A stretch of 16,294 nt of DNA from Terriglobales bacterium (GTDB taxonomy: Bacteria > Acidobacteriota > Terriglobia > Terriglobales > Acidobacteriaceae): NCBI GenBank assembly GCA_019241735.1, contig JAFAWN010000223.1, forward strand, positions 1 to 16,294, given 5' to 3'. The first letter of the stretch is position 1, and each line of letters begins with the position of its first letter. Position numbers and translations under genes: made by a program. Shown in pieces: positions 1 to 7,774 of this stretch. The notes under the pieces were generated by a model. The model was given only the letters and a program-made list of their open reading frames with translations. It did not search any database and was not told the DNA's origin.

Positions 1-1336
1 TCAGAAGAAAGGTGATCCAGGCGCCCTCCGCAAACTTCGCCACCAGAACCACACAAACCGTAACGAAGGTCGCCACCGCTCCCAGAGCGTTTACTACGAG
101 ACTTTTTCGGGAGCCGTGGCCCCCAACTTTTTGCCAGTGGACCACCATCCCAGCTTGCGAAAGAGTGAAGGCGAGAAATGCGCCGACCGCGTACAAAGGA
201 ATTAAGCGGTCGGTGATGCCCCGGAAAATCAACAGCAATAGACCGGCCAGAAACGTCAGTACAAATATTCCCTGAGAGAACACCAGGCGGCGGCCGCGGG
301 AGGCGAAGGAACTTGGCAGAGACTTATGCAGGGCGATGATCTGGCAGAGCCGGGGAAAATCGGCAAACGCAGTGTTGGCAGAGAGGCAAAGAACCAGCAG
401 AATCGATCCAATGGCAATGAAGTAAAAGATCCCTTTGCCGGCCACCGCGCCAATCATCTGTGAGAGCACGCTCTCGTATCCCGGCTGACCGGGATCGGTT
501 GCGCCAATGTGATAGGCATGGGAGAGAAAAGCTATCCCGGCAAGCAACACGATCAGGATGCCGATAATGATGGTCAGGGTGATGCGGGCATTCCTGGTGG
601 TCGGCTCCCGAAACGCGCACACTCCGTTGCTGACCGCCTCCACGCCAGTCATGGCAGTACATCCGCTGGCAAAAGCCTGAAGGAGCAGCCATACGCCCGC
701 GACTCGCACCGCCGCGGGCAGCGGGTGCGGGGCCACCACCGGCGCGGGATGGCCGCCACTCAACAGCGCCCTGGCCACCCCCATAACAATGACGACGCCC
801 AGCGATCCGACGAAGAGGTATGTGGGGAGCATGAAAAGCCGCCCGGCTTCGCGCATCCCTCGCAAGTTGATCACCGCGATGATTACGAGAATTACCAAAG
901 TCATTAACAAAGTGTGCGGCAGCAATTTCGGAAGCGCCGAAACGAGCGCGCCCACCCCGGCGGAAATACCGACCGCCACTGTCAAGACGTAGTCAACCAT
1001 CAGCGCGGCCGCGGCAAGCTGTCCCGCTGACTCGCCCAGATTTTCCCGGGCAACCGTGTAGGAGCCTCCGCCGTTGGGGTAGGCGGCGATGGTCTGAAGA
1101 TAGGAAAAATAGACAATAATCAGCAGGATGAGAATTGCTGCCGTAATCGGGAGGATGTAATGAAGTCCGAGAGCGCCGAGCGGAATGAGTAAGGTCAGTG
1201 CGGCTTCGGGGCCATATCCGGCAGAGCTAAGAGCATCCAACCCGAAGATTGGGATGCCGGCGACCGGGCCGATCTGCTCTCCGCGCTCGTCCGATGAGCG
1301 TAGCGGCTTGCCGATAAGGAAGTCTGAAAGGGACAT
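1..1336 (-). CDS. KimA-like APC/KUP-superfamily permease (C-terminus off window)
   Basis: Integral membrane transporter of the APC superfamily. It most resembles the KimA-type high-affinity potassium importers, which are proton-coupled in characterised members. The reading frame is open from the ATG at 1336 to the window edge, giving 445 codons of a family usually near 600 aa. Visible signatures are FLIGKPL at residues 6-12, FGLDALSSAGYGPEA at 31-45, AYPNGGGSYTVARENLG at 85-101, then a run of hydrophobic helices with FASGCTAMTGVEAVSNG and LIPLYAVGAFLAFTLSQ. The last visible residues, KFAEGAWI, match the point where the family goes into its last helices and cytosolic tail. The start was chosen because homology begins at once; no strong Shine-Dalgarno is seen. 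It is divergent from the DUF4019-like gene. The family call is firm, but potassium as substrate is inferred; a generic amino-acid permease is the alternative. Confidence 0.85.
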   Translation of the reverse strand, partial: MSLSDFLIGKPLRSSDERGEQIGPVAGIPIFGLDALSSAGYGPEAALTLLIPLGALGLHYILPITAAILILLIIVYFSYLQTIAAYPNGGGSYTVARENLGESAGQLAAAALMVDYVLTVAVGISAGVGALVSALPKLLPHTLLMTLVILVIIAVINLRGMREAGRLFMLPTYLFVGSLGVVIVMGVARALLSGGHPAPVVAPHPLPAAVRVAGVWLLLQAFASGCTAMTGVEAVSNGVCAFREPTTRNARITLTIIIGILIVLLAGIAFLSHAYHIGATDPGQPGYESVLSQMIGAVAGKGIFYFIAIGSILLVLCLSANTAFADFPRLCQIIALHKSLPSSFASRGRRLVFSQGIFVLTFLAGLLLLIFRGITDRLIPLYAVGAFLAFTLSQAGMVVHWQKVGGHGSRKSLVVNALGAVATFVTVCVVLVAKFAEGAWITFLL

Positions 1337-1503
1337 TCGAAGTTAGGGAGCGAGTTAGGAGACATGGTAACGCAGCGGTGTTTCAATTAGAAAATCATCG
1401 CGGCGAAGAGCGATTCGCGGATAGTGGTCCGCGGCTTTGGCGAGAATATATTTTGCAGGCGGAACTCTATTCCGACCCTTGGGTGGCGATGGTTCCAGAT
1501 ACT

Positions 1504-1508
1504 GGAGG
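1504..1508 (+). promoter_or_regulatory. Shine-Dalgarno GGAGG fixing the DUF4019-like start
   Basis: A perfect GGAGG lies 6 nt before a GTG at 1515. This supports GTG 1515 over the in-frame ATG at 1437, which has no comparable site and would put an uncharacteristic 26-residue extension in front of a good signal peptide. A weak -10-like TATATT at 1447-1452 would also place transcription start downstream of 1437. Confidence 0.65.
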
Positions 1509-1514
1509 TTCGAC

Positions 1515-1958
1515 GTGAAGCCTCAAACAATTTCGCTCGACTATTGTCGTCGCGGCTCTGCGGCGATTATCTTTGTCGCGGTCCTCTCACTCGCCCCACT
1601 TGCCTGGACGCAAGACCGAACCGCTGAAGCCCGAACATTTGCAGATTCGGTCCTGGCAATGTTCGACCACGGCAATTGCGCGGAAATGTACAACTTTTTT
1701 GACGCGGCCATGCGCAAAATGACGAAAGAGCAGTGGATTGCCGCCTGTCAGGATGTGGCGAGACAACGGGGACAGCTCATCAGCCGCGAGCTCTCCGACA
1801 ATACAAAAAGTATGGGAATTTACCGGTTTGTTTTTGCGGCGAAATGCACTGAAGGGAAAGCGATTGAAGACTTATCGGTGACAGATAAAGAGGGCAATTG
1901 GAAAATTGCCGGGTTCTGGGTCAGGCCCGACCTCGAGACCGAGAAGGAAAAACACTGA
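1515..1958 (+). CDS. Small secreted DUF4019-like protein
   Basis: Predicted 147-aa exported protein of unknown function. From the GTG at 1515 it starts with a basic stretch, then a hydrophobic segment (AAIIFVAVLSLAPLAW), then TQDR, consistent with a Sec signal peptide. The mature part follows the DUF4019 pattern: an AEARTFADSVLAMFD helix, a central TKEQWIAAC, a short RGQLISREL, alternating strands around YRFVFAAKC, and a closing EGNWKIAGFWVRP. DUF3887-type domains look similar and cannot be excluded. Three cysteines remain in the mature protein (in GNC, AAC and AKC), so a disulfide in the periplasm is possible. It is a single gene, divergent from the permease and convergent with the giant protein, with a hairpin just after its stop. 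No enzymatic motif is visible. Confidence 0.75.
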   Translation: MKPQTISLDYCRRGSAAIIFVAVLSLAPLAWTQDRTAEARTFADSVLAMFDHGNCAEMYNFFDAAMRKMTKEQWIAACQDVARQRGQLISRELSDNTKSMGIYRFVFAAKCTEGKAIEDLSVTDKEGNWKIAGFWVRPDLETEKEKH

Positions 1959-1968
1959 CCGAATTCTA

Positions 1969-1994
1969 GCAGGCGGAAGAGGGCGTCCGCCTGC
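1969..1994. terminator. 9-bp hairpin between convergent genes
   Basis: GCAGGCGGA (1969-1977) and TCCGCCTGC (1986-1994) are perfect inverted repeats around an 8-nt loop. The hairpin sits in the 41-nt gap between two convergent stop codons, so it could serve both genes. There is no T-tract on either strand, so it may be a Rho-assisted or mRNA-end-stabilising hairpin and not a classic intrinsic terminator. Confidence 0.55.
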
Positions 1995-1999
1995 CGTTC

Positions 2000-4900
2000 C
2001 TAGTAGCTTTGCGGCACGCCCGAGAAATACACTTCCGCGGTGCCGTTCGCGTCGCCGCCCATGATTACGATTATGCCGCCATAAGCCGAATTGACGCCGC
2101 CAAACTTCCCCACCGCCGTAGCGCCGCTGCGCGCCACGACCATCGCCGGCCGCGATTGGAATGTTCCCGTCCCTGTAGTGTCCAGGTAAAACAGCTCCGC
2201 ATTGTTGACCGGGCCGAAACCTGGTTGTCCCGAAGTTAACGCATATCCGGAAGCGACCAGCACGGTCCCATTAATCTGCGTGACCGCAACTGCTGAGTAT
2301 CTGGCATCGCTGAGATTTGCGGTGGAAGTAAATCTGTTCGTTCCCGGATCATACAAATCCGCAGTATTGTCCCAGCCGGTGGGATAAAGGTTGCTGTTGA
2401 AACCGCCGGCCACCAGCACCCGGTATTGCGTGACGTTGCCATCAAAGTACCAGGTGAGATTCGCGGTTGCCGAGCCTCGCGCCTGGCTCATGTTATTAGC
2501 AGTGGCAGTGAAGGTGGAGGTAGCGGGATTGGACGCATTCAAGGTGAACACTTCCGCCGTATTCAGCGGACTTTCTCCGAAGATCTGGCTTGATCCCCCG
2601 GCTATCAACACGCTGCCATTGGGGAGTAGCGTCGCGGTATGGCCGGTCCGTGGAGTGTTCATGGTGCCTGCGGGGATAAACATCCCGGTACTCGGATCGT
2701 AAAGCTCAGCCTGGGCTACCACGGTGCCGTTCGCGCAATTGCAGCTGCCCACGATGCCGTGGTCGAAAGTGTTGGTAGTGCTGACCCCGCCAGTGATCAG
2801 CACCATGCCGTTATTCAGAAGTGTTGCGGTGTGGCCATAGCGGGGGGTGAGCATCCCGCCGGATGTGGGGGCAAAGTACCCGCCCAGGTTAGAGGCGGGC
2901 AACGGACCAATTTTCGAATTACTCGCCACCGAATTACCGGCCATCGGTCCTTTGATCATGGGCGACGAGAGTTGATAGGTGTAAATCTCCGCGGTGGTGG
3001 CCGAAGACATGAGCATGCTGCTCTTATTGTCATAGCCTCCGGCGACCAGAACCTGATTGTTGCCTAGAGCTGTGGCGGTGTGACCGGCACGGGGAGTAGC
3101 CATCGTTCCTGCCGGGGCAAAGGTTCCGGATGCCGATTGGTATAAATCCGCACTGTTGGAAATTGCCGTGTCCGCAGAGCCATAAATTCCGCCGGTTATG
3201 AACACCGTCCCATCATCCTGAGATCCGAGCGGAGGAGCGCTGGCATCGATCAGGGCTGCCGCAGCGACGTTGCGCACGCTGGTCATGTTGCCCTGGGTTT
3301 GGCAGAAGCCGGCATTGGTAGTGAGGGACGTTTGTCCGTTCACTGACGGCGCCCCGGTGGCAACTGCCGTCATCTGGTAGTCGCTCCCGCCCAAATTAAT
3401 GCTCAGGTCATTGAAATGGGCCTGGCCATTACTGTCAGTAAGCTGGGTCAACGTCCCCGAAAGCACCGACGAGGGGCAGAGGTTCGACGATAGCGAGACT
3501 TGGATTGGGACGCCGGCAAGGGGCACGGGGTTCTCGGATTCGGTGCCGTCGGCGAGTTGCACGGTGACCGGGAAAGTCTGTCCCGCGACAGTTGGCCCAG
3601 AAGGAGTACTCGAAAAGAGCAACGTCGCCCCCGGCGGGGGGAGCGGTGGATTAATCACAACCGAAATGTACTCGATATACTCCTGCGGCACCGGGCTGGT
3701 AGTTGAGCTGTCGAACGCGTCGATCACGAACGTGTAGTTTCCAGGGGTGGTCGGGGTCCCGCTCAGCAATCCGGTCGTCGGATTCAGAGTGCTGAGGTTC
3801 AACCCCGGCGGCAGCGGCTGCGGAGAATACTTATCGAGCACGTAGGTGTATGGAGGAGTGGCTGCGGTTGAGGTCAAATTTTGCGAGTACGGTACTCCAA
3901 CCGTCCCTGAAGGCAGGGTGTTGGGGGTGGTTCCGATGAACAGCGGGACCACGGTGATCGAGAGCGCCTTTGTCGCCGTGTGCGATTGCACTCCGTCACT
4001 GACCTGAACCGTGAAGTAATAGGTTGTGGGCGCGTCGCTGACGTTGGTAGAGGTGAGGGCTCCAGTGGACGGATTGAGCGCGATGCTTGCCGGCAGCGCG
4101 CCTCCGACCACGGAGTAGGTGAGCGGCCCGGGATTCCCTCCGGTGGTGGCAATCTGCGCGGAACCATTCGGGAAGGGATACGGGTCTCCAGCGGCGGCTT
4201 CCGGCAGCGTAGTGGTGGTGATCGTAATCGGCGAGCCAATTACCACCAGCGTGTATTTTGCAATCGCCAGGTTCGGCGGACTGGCGCTGTCTGCCAACTG
4301 GATCGTAACCGGGAAGGTGCCGGACTGGGTGGCGGAGCCGGATATCAAACCGGTACTGGGGTTGAGGTTAATTCCGGTGGGAAGGTTTCCAGAAATGATG
4401 GACCAGTTGTTATGCGTCCCCGAGACTCCTCCGATGAATTGCAGCTGTTGTGAGTAGTTCGATCCGGATGAAATTGACGGCAGCGACGGCGTAGTGATGA
4501 AAAGTGTCAACGGCGGAGTGACGGGGTTCCCGGGGTTCTTGAAAACGTCGAGCGTGTTCCCCGCCTGCTTCACGACTGCCGGAACGATGGTGGACAGAAA
4601 AGTAGTCGCGTCGAAGGGTATGGTCGAAGGGCTGGGATTCACCAGCCGCACGATAATCATGCCATTCTCGCCCGGATTCAACGTCACCGACGCTTCGTTC
4701 GCGAGCGGGTTGGTGATGTCGGGGTTCGAAAGGTTCTTGTCCGTAACGCTGGTCAATGCTGGGTTCACGATGTTTGCGACCGTGATCCAGTGGTTTTCAG
4801 TCGTCAGCTGGCAGTTGTTCGCGCCCGGTGTCTGATAAGACTTGTTCACGATCAACTGGAGCACAATTCCATTCGGCGGCAGGCTGGTGCTCGCCAATTT

Positions 4901-7555
4901 CACCGTGTAAGCGGAGGTCGTGTTTCCGTTATTCGTTATCGGATAAGAGATGTCGGCAATCGATCCGTTGGTTATATCCGGATTGGTGATAGACGGATTG
5001 GTAATCGATGGGTTGGTAATGTCCGGATTGGTGATCGACGGATTCGTAATCGACGGATTGGTCGCGCTTACGTTGGTGATGCTGGGATTGGTGATGCTGG
5101 GGTTCGTTATGTCCGGATTGGTGATCGACGGGTTGGTAATCGACGGATTGGTAATGGAAGGAGTCGTAATCGATAGATTCGAAACTTCCAGATTCGTGAT
5201 TGAAGGGTTCGTGATCGACGGATTCGTGATACTGGGATTGGTGATGGATGGATTGGTGATGTCCGGGTTCAGCACCGCATTGCCCGTCAGTCCGTTGCTA
5301 ACCGTGGAGCCGCCAATCTGATTAATTTCCGTGACACTTACGGTGATCGAGGCTTTGGGATTTGTCGAGGTAACGAACACGCTACGCGAAACCGATGAGA
5401 GCGCAGGCACGGTGAGGTCGAGGGTTGTCAACGGCGAAAATTGAAGAAACGACGCCTGTCCCCCGGGCGGCTGATTTTGGATTACGAAGCGGAAATATTT
5501 CTGAACGCCAGTCTGGTTCTGCGCTTCTACGGCAAAAGCGCGCTGAAAAAGAACTGTCTGTTGGGTAATGGGATTCGTAGTGGTGCCCAGGGGCTTCGAA
5601 TTTCCGGGGGCGCCAACGACAAGGCCGCCGCTGATCTGCGCCGTATAAATGTTCTGGTTACGCATTCCTTCCTGGCCAACCTGGCAGGTGGGGGTGGTTT
5701 GCGTGGGATCAAACAAACTCTGGGTCCCAAGAGATGGAGAATATGGCGGGGTGTAGTTTTTCCAGTTTCCATCCAGCGGAGGTACGACGTCGCGGTTATC
5801 GGTCCAGGCCGCATGAAAAAGCGGATTGGTGCTCGGAGTTGAGTTGTACTTCCACGAATTGCCGCTGGGCAAAAATTGCGGCGTCGGCACTATGTCGATG
5901 TAATCCCCAAGAAATGGTTCCGATCCTTGGCCGAATAGCGGCAGGTTCGGAGGATTGAACTTGAATTGCTCGATGTTGTTGCCATCAAAGCAGCAACCGT
6001 ACTGATATTGCGACACTAAAACCGACGGGCCGACCGAGGGCACGGGGAACAGTCCCAGTTCCAGCACACGCAGATCGATAGTGTGGCGGCGGCTCAGGTT
6101 GTTGTCATCGATGAATGTGCTGAAAACCGCGGTAGGGTTACCGGGCAAATCCCCCTCAGGTTCAAGTGCTGCGGAATAAGATCCCAGATTGCCGGGAGTG
6201 TAAAAATCCACGTAGTGATCCAGCCGCAGATCGTAATAAAGTACCGTTAGTTTCCCATTAGCGAAGGTCATGGCGGGCATGATCTGATGCCCGCGTCCGG
6301 AGGGGTTCGTGGTTGGATTTTGTGGCGGGCTATCGATTGGTATGGGTGGGGTCCACAGCCGGCCATCAAGCGATCCCGTAATCACGATGCGGGCATCACC
6401 GCCTGGTCCCACTCCACGCGCAGAGTAGGCGACATAGGCAATCCCGAGGTTATCAACTACAAGCGCGGGATAAGCATTAGTCCGGAATGAAGTAGGCGAT
6501 GTGCCTTCGTCGAACGGGGTGAACTGCGAAACTGTGGCGGGAGTGGTAAACGTTCTTCCGCCGTCTTGAGACTGTGCCACCATAATTGCGTCCGGCACGC
6601 CAGTGGATTTGAACTGTCGCCAGGCAACGAACACGTTTCCATTCACGGGATTGACTGCAATCGCGCTGCCCTGGCTGGTGGTGCTGCCGGTGTTCAGCTG
6701 AATCGGCTTGCTCCAGGTAGAACCGCAATTGGTGGAGCGGGTGAACATCAGGTGTGTTGGGGTGGCGTTAGTCTTCGTAGCTGCGAGGAAATCGGTATAG
6801 CTGACAAAGATGTTCCCGCCCGGGAACGATTGTTGGATCTTAGTGTTATTGGGTCCGGGGACGCTAACGGTGCAGGTTGAAGCACCGGCCCGGGGTATAT
6901 CCACCGCCATGGCGGGCTTGTCGAGGAATTGCTGATTCGTGCCGGTGGCGACAATGTGGTTATCGATAAATGCGATCGGATTGCCGTTTTCCTGATTGTT
7001 CAGGTCCATCAATCGCGAAACGAAAATTGAACTCAACCCTCCGACGTTGCGATTGAAGGCCAGTCCGGCGTAATAGAACATTCCGTTCGTGCCAGCGCGA
7101 ACCACAGGATCAGCCGCCGCCTGATAGCCGAGGCTTTGCAGGGTGCCGGCGCATTGCGGAACGGCAACCGGGCATCCCGGCAGCAACGTGCTTTGCCAGG
7201 TAAGACCGCCATCAAATGACGTGAACATGCCCAGCCATGCGTCTCCGGTTTCATTTGTCAGTTCAGTGGCGAGGTCAACGGTGCGATAGTCGTTCGCTCC
7301 GGCAAGGAGGTGAAACGGATTGCGGGTTGACACCGCCATGGAAGGTTCATTCTGGCGTTGCAGGAAGGGGTCGCCAGTAGGCCACTGCGTCCCGGAAACC
7401 ATGTTGACGTTGGTTCCCGCGACCTGGCTGAATGAGTGTGCGCCTGACAGCAAAACCAATGCGAAAAGCGCTGCCATAAGGGCCTTGCCGAAGCTGGGGA
7501 ACCGGTGCGAAGTTGGCGGGAAAGGCAGGCGGCGACCTGGGACAGAGATGAACAT
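2000..7555 (-). CDS. Giant secreted mosaic protein: Asp-box repeats, pentapeptide array, Ig-like domains, Kelch propeller
   Basis: Exported 1851-aa protein, probably cell-surface or extracellular; ligand unknown. ATG 7555 has AGGAG 7 nt upstream (7563-7567); a TTG one codon earlier is less well spaced. Approximate order: signal peptide (hydrophobic ALMAALFALVLLSG, ending near residue 43); sialidase/BNR-like region to about 430 with four Asp-box motifs (SFDGGLTW, TNCGSTW, SQDGGRTF, SLDGRLW); a long beta-rich region with no recognised family; a pentapeptide array at 763-867; three He_PIG-type putative Ig domains at about 1015-1300 (LPTGINLNPSTGLISG and variants); one more Ig/Big-like domain to about 1420; and a Kelch/galactose-oxidase-type propeller to the end with about six blades (ATPRAGHTATAL, VLVAGG, MVLITGG, VLIAGG). 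No catalytic sialidase residues or cell-wall sorting signal could be identified. It lies 219 nt downstream of another giant propeller gene on the same strand, with its own promoter candidate. Confidence 0.9.
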   Translation of the reverse strand: MFISVPGRRLPFPPTSHRFPSFGKALMAALFALVLLSGAHSFSQVAGTNVNMVSGTQWPTGDPFLQRQNEPSMAVSTRNPFHLLAGANDYRTVDLATELTNETGDAWLGMFTSFDGGLTWQSTLLPGCPVAVPQCAGTLQSLGYQAAADPVVRAGTNGMFYYAGLAFNRNVGGLSSIFVSRLMDLNNQENGNPIAFIDNHIVATGTNQQFLDKPAMAVDIPRAGASTCTVSVPGPNNTKIQQSFPGGNIFVSYTDFLAATKTNATPTHLMFTRSTNCGSTWSKPIQLNTGSTTSQGSAIAVNPVNGNVFVAWRQFKSTGVPDAIMVAQSQDGGRTFTTPATVSQFTPFDEGTSPTSFRTNAYPALVVDNLGIAYVAYSARGVGPGGDARIVITGSLDGRLWTPPIPIDSPPQNPTTNPSGRGHQIMPAMTFANGKLTVLYYDLRLDHYVDFYTPGNLGSYSAALEPEGDLPGNPTAVFSTFIDDNNLSRRHTIDLRVLELGLFPVPSVGPSVLVSQYQYGCCFDGNNIEQFKFNPPNLPLFGQGSEPFLGDYIDIVPTPQFLPSGNSWKYNSTPSTNPLFHAAWTDNRDVVPPLDGNWKNYTPPYSPSLGTQSLFDPTQTTPTCQVGQEGMRNQNIYTAQISGGLVVGAPGNSKPLGTTTNPITQQTVLFQRAFAVEAQNQTGVQKYFRFVIQNQPPGGQASFLQFSPLTTLDLTVPALSSVSRSVFVTSTNPKASITVSVTEINQIGGSTVSNGLTGNAVLNPDITNPSITNPSITNPSITNPSITNLEVSNLSITTPSITNPSITNPSITNPDITNPSITNPSITNVSATNPSITNPSITNPDITNPSITNPSITNPDITNGSIADISYPITNNGNTTSAYTVKLASTSLPPNGIVLQLIVNKSYQTPGANNCQLTTENHWITVANIVNPALTSVTDKNLSNPDITNPLANEASVTLNPGENGMIIVRLVNPSPSTIPFDATTFLSTIVPAVVKQAGNTLDVFKNPGNPVTPPLTLFITTPSLPSISSGSNYSQQLQFIGGVSGTHNNWSIISGNLPTGINLNPSTGLISGSATQSGTFPVTIQLADSASPPNLAIAKYTLVVIGSPITITTTTLPEAAAGDPYPFPNGSAQIATTGGNPGPLTYSVVGGALPASIALNPSTGALTSTNVSDAPTTYYFTVQVSDGVQSHTATKALSITVVPLFIGTTPNTLPSGTVGVPYSQNLTSTAATPPYTYVLDKYSPQPLPPGLNLSTLNPTTGLLSGTPTTPGNYTFVIDAFDSSTTSPVPQEYIEYISVVINPPLPPPGATLLFSSTPSGPTVAGQTFPVTVQLADGTESENPVPLAGVPIQVSLSSNLCPSSVLSGTLTQLTDSNGQAHFNDLSINLGGSDYQMTAVATGAPSVNGQTSLTTNAGFCQTQGNMTSVRNVAAAALIDASAPPLGSQDDGTVFITGGIYGSADTAISNSADLYQSASGTFAPAGTMATPRAGHTATALGNNQVLVAGGYDNKSSMLMSSATTAEIYTYQLSSPMIKGPMAGNSVASNSKIGPLPASNLGGYFAPTSGGMLTPRYGHTATLLNNGMVLITGGVSTTNTFDHGIVGSCNCANGTVVAQAELYDPSTGMFIPAGTMNTPRTGHTATLLPNGSVLIAGGSSQIFGESPLNTAEVFTLNASNPATSTFTATANNMSQARGSATANLTWYFDGNVTQYRVLVAGGFNSNLYPTGWDNTADLYDPGTNRFTSTANLSDARYSAVAVTQINGTVLVASGYALTSGQPGFGPVNNAELFYLDTTGTGTFQSRPAMVVARSGATAVGKFGGVNSAYGGIIVIMGGDANGTAEVYFSGVPQSY
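4955..5269 (-). repeat. 21-unit in-frame 15-bp repeat encoding N-P-[S/D]-I-T
   Basis: Exactly 21 tandem 15-bp units encode residues 763-867 of the giant protein, consensus NPSIT. Degenerate units include NLEVS, NLSIT, TPSIT, NVSAT and NGSIA. NPDIT occurs at units 1, 11, 17 and 20, giving a partial three-unit (15-residue) super-period in the C-terminal half. The pattern P-[S/D]-I-T-N resembles the pentapeptide-repeat pattern, with a hydrophobic centre residue every fifth position, so a right-handed beta-helix rod is plausible. One isolated NPDITN recurs about 90 residues later. Synonymous codons vary widely between units, which argues against very recent slippage. Confidence 0.92.
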
Positions 7556-7668
7556 CAACTTGCTCCTGAACGGATGCGGAACGCCTCCAGCAGCGAAGCC
7601 TGGGAGTTTTCAGCTTGGGGCGGGCCGGATTTAGGGATGAAAGGGAACAGCGACAAAAAAGCTAAGAT

Positions 7669-7697
7669 ATTTTCATCGGTTCAGGAGCAGCTGTCAA
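7669..7697 (-). promoter_or_regulatory. Candidate sigma70-type promoter of the giant mosaic gene
   Basis: On the minus strand there is a perfect TTGACA (7697-7692), a 17-nt spacer and GAAAAT (7674-7669, 4 of 6 to TATAAT). A 5' leader of roughly 105 nt would precede the ATG at 7555. This suggests the gene can be transcribed independently of the propeller gene upstream. Called by eye. Confidence 0.45.
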
Positions 7698-7708
7698 GAG
7701 CCAGTTTT

Positions 7709-7752
7709 GGGAAACCGGATCCGATCCGCGGGTATAGCAAATCCGATTTCCC
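7709..7752. terminator. 12-bp inverted repeat after the SBBP gene, possible terminator
   Basis: GGGAAACCGGAT (7709-7720) and ATCCGATTTCCC (7741-7752) pair over 12 positions with a single G-U wobble on the minus-strand transcript, around a 20-nt loop. It begins 22 nt after the TGA of the SBBP-repeat gene and just upstream of the next promoter candidate, the expected place for a transcript-end hairpin. No U-tract follows, so it could instead be a processing or attenuation element. Confidence 0.5.
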
Positions 7753-7774
7753 GGCGGTGTGCTTTCCGCATTTG

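Noticed and set aside
12..992. Plus-strand frames at 12-275, 509-907 and 789-992
   Set aside because: These are antisense to the KimA-like permease, whose minus-strand frame is open throughout and has clear family motifs.
1437..1514. ATG 1437 as start of the DUF4019-like protein
   Set aside because: It would bury the signal peptide behind 26 residues; GTG 1515 has a perfect GGAGG at 6 nt.
4955..5269. Possible CRISPR-like or satellite DNA array
   Set aside because: There are no spacers, the 15-bp units are contiguous, in frame and encode a peptide repeat inside a large real gene.
4950..5321. Plus-strand frame encoding VIDGLVIDGLVMSG-type repeats
   Set aside because: It is the antisense image of the NPSIT array; the 15-bp period keeps all frames open. 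It has no start context of its own.
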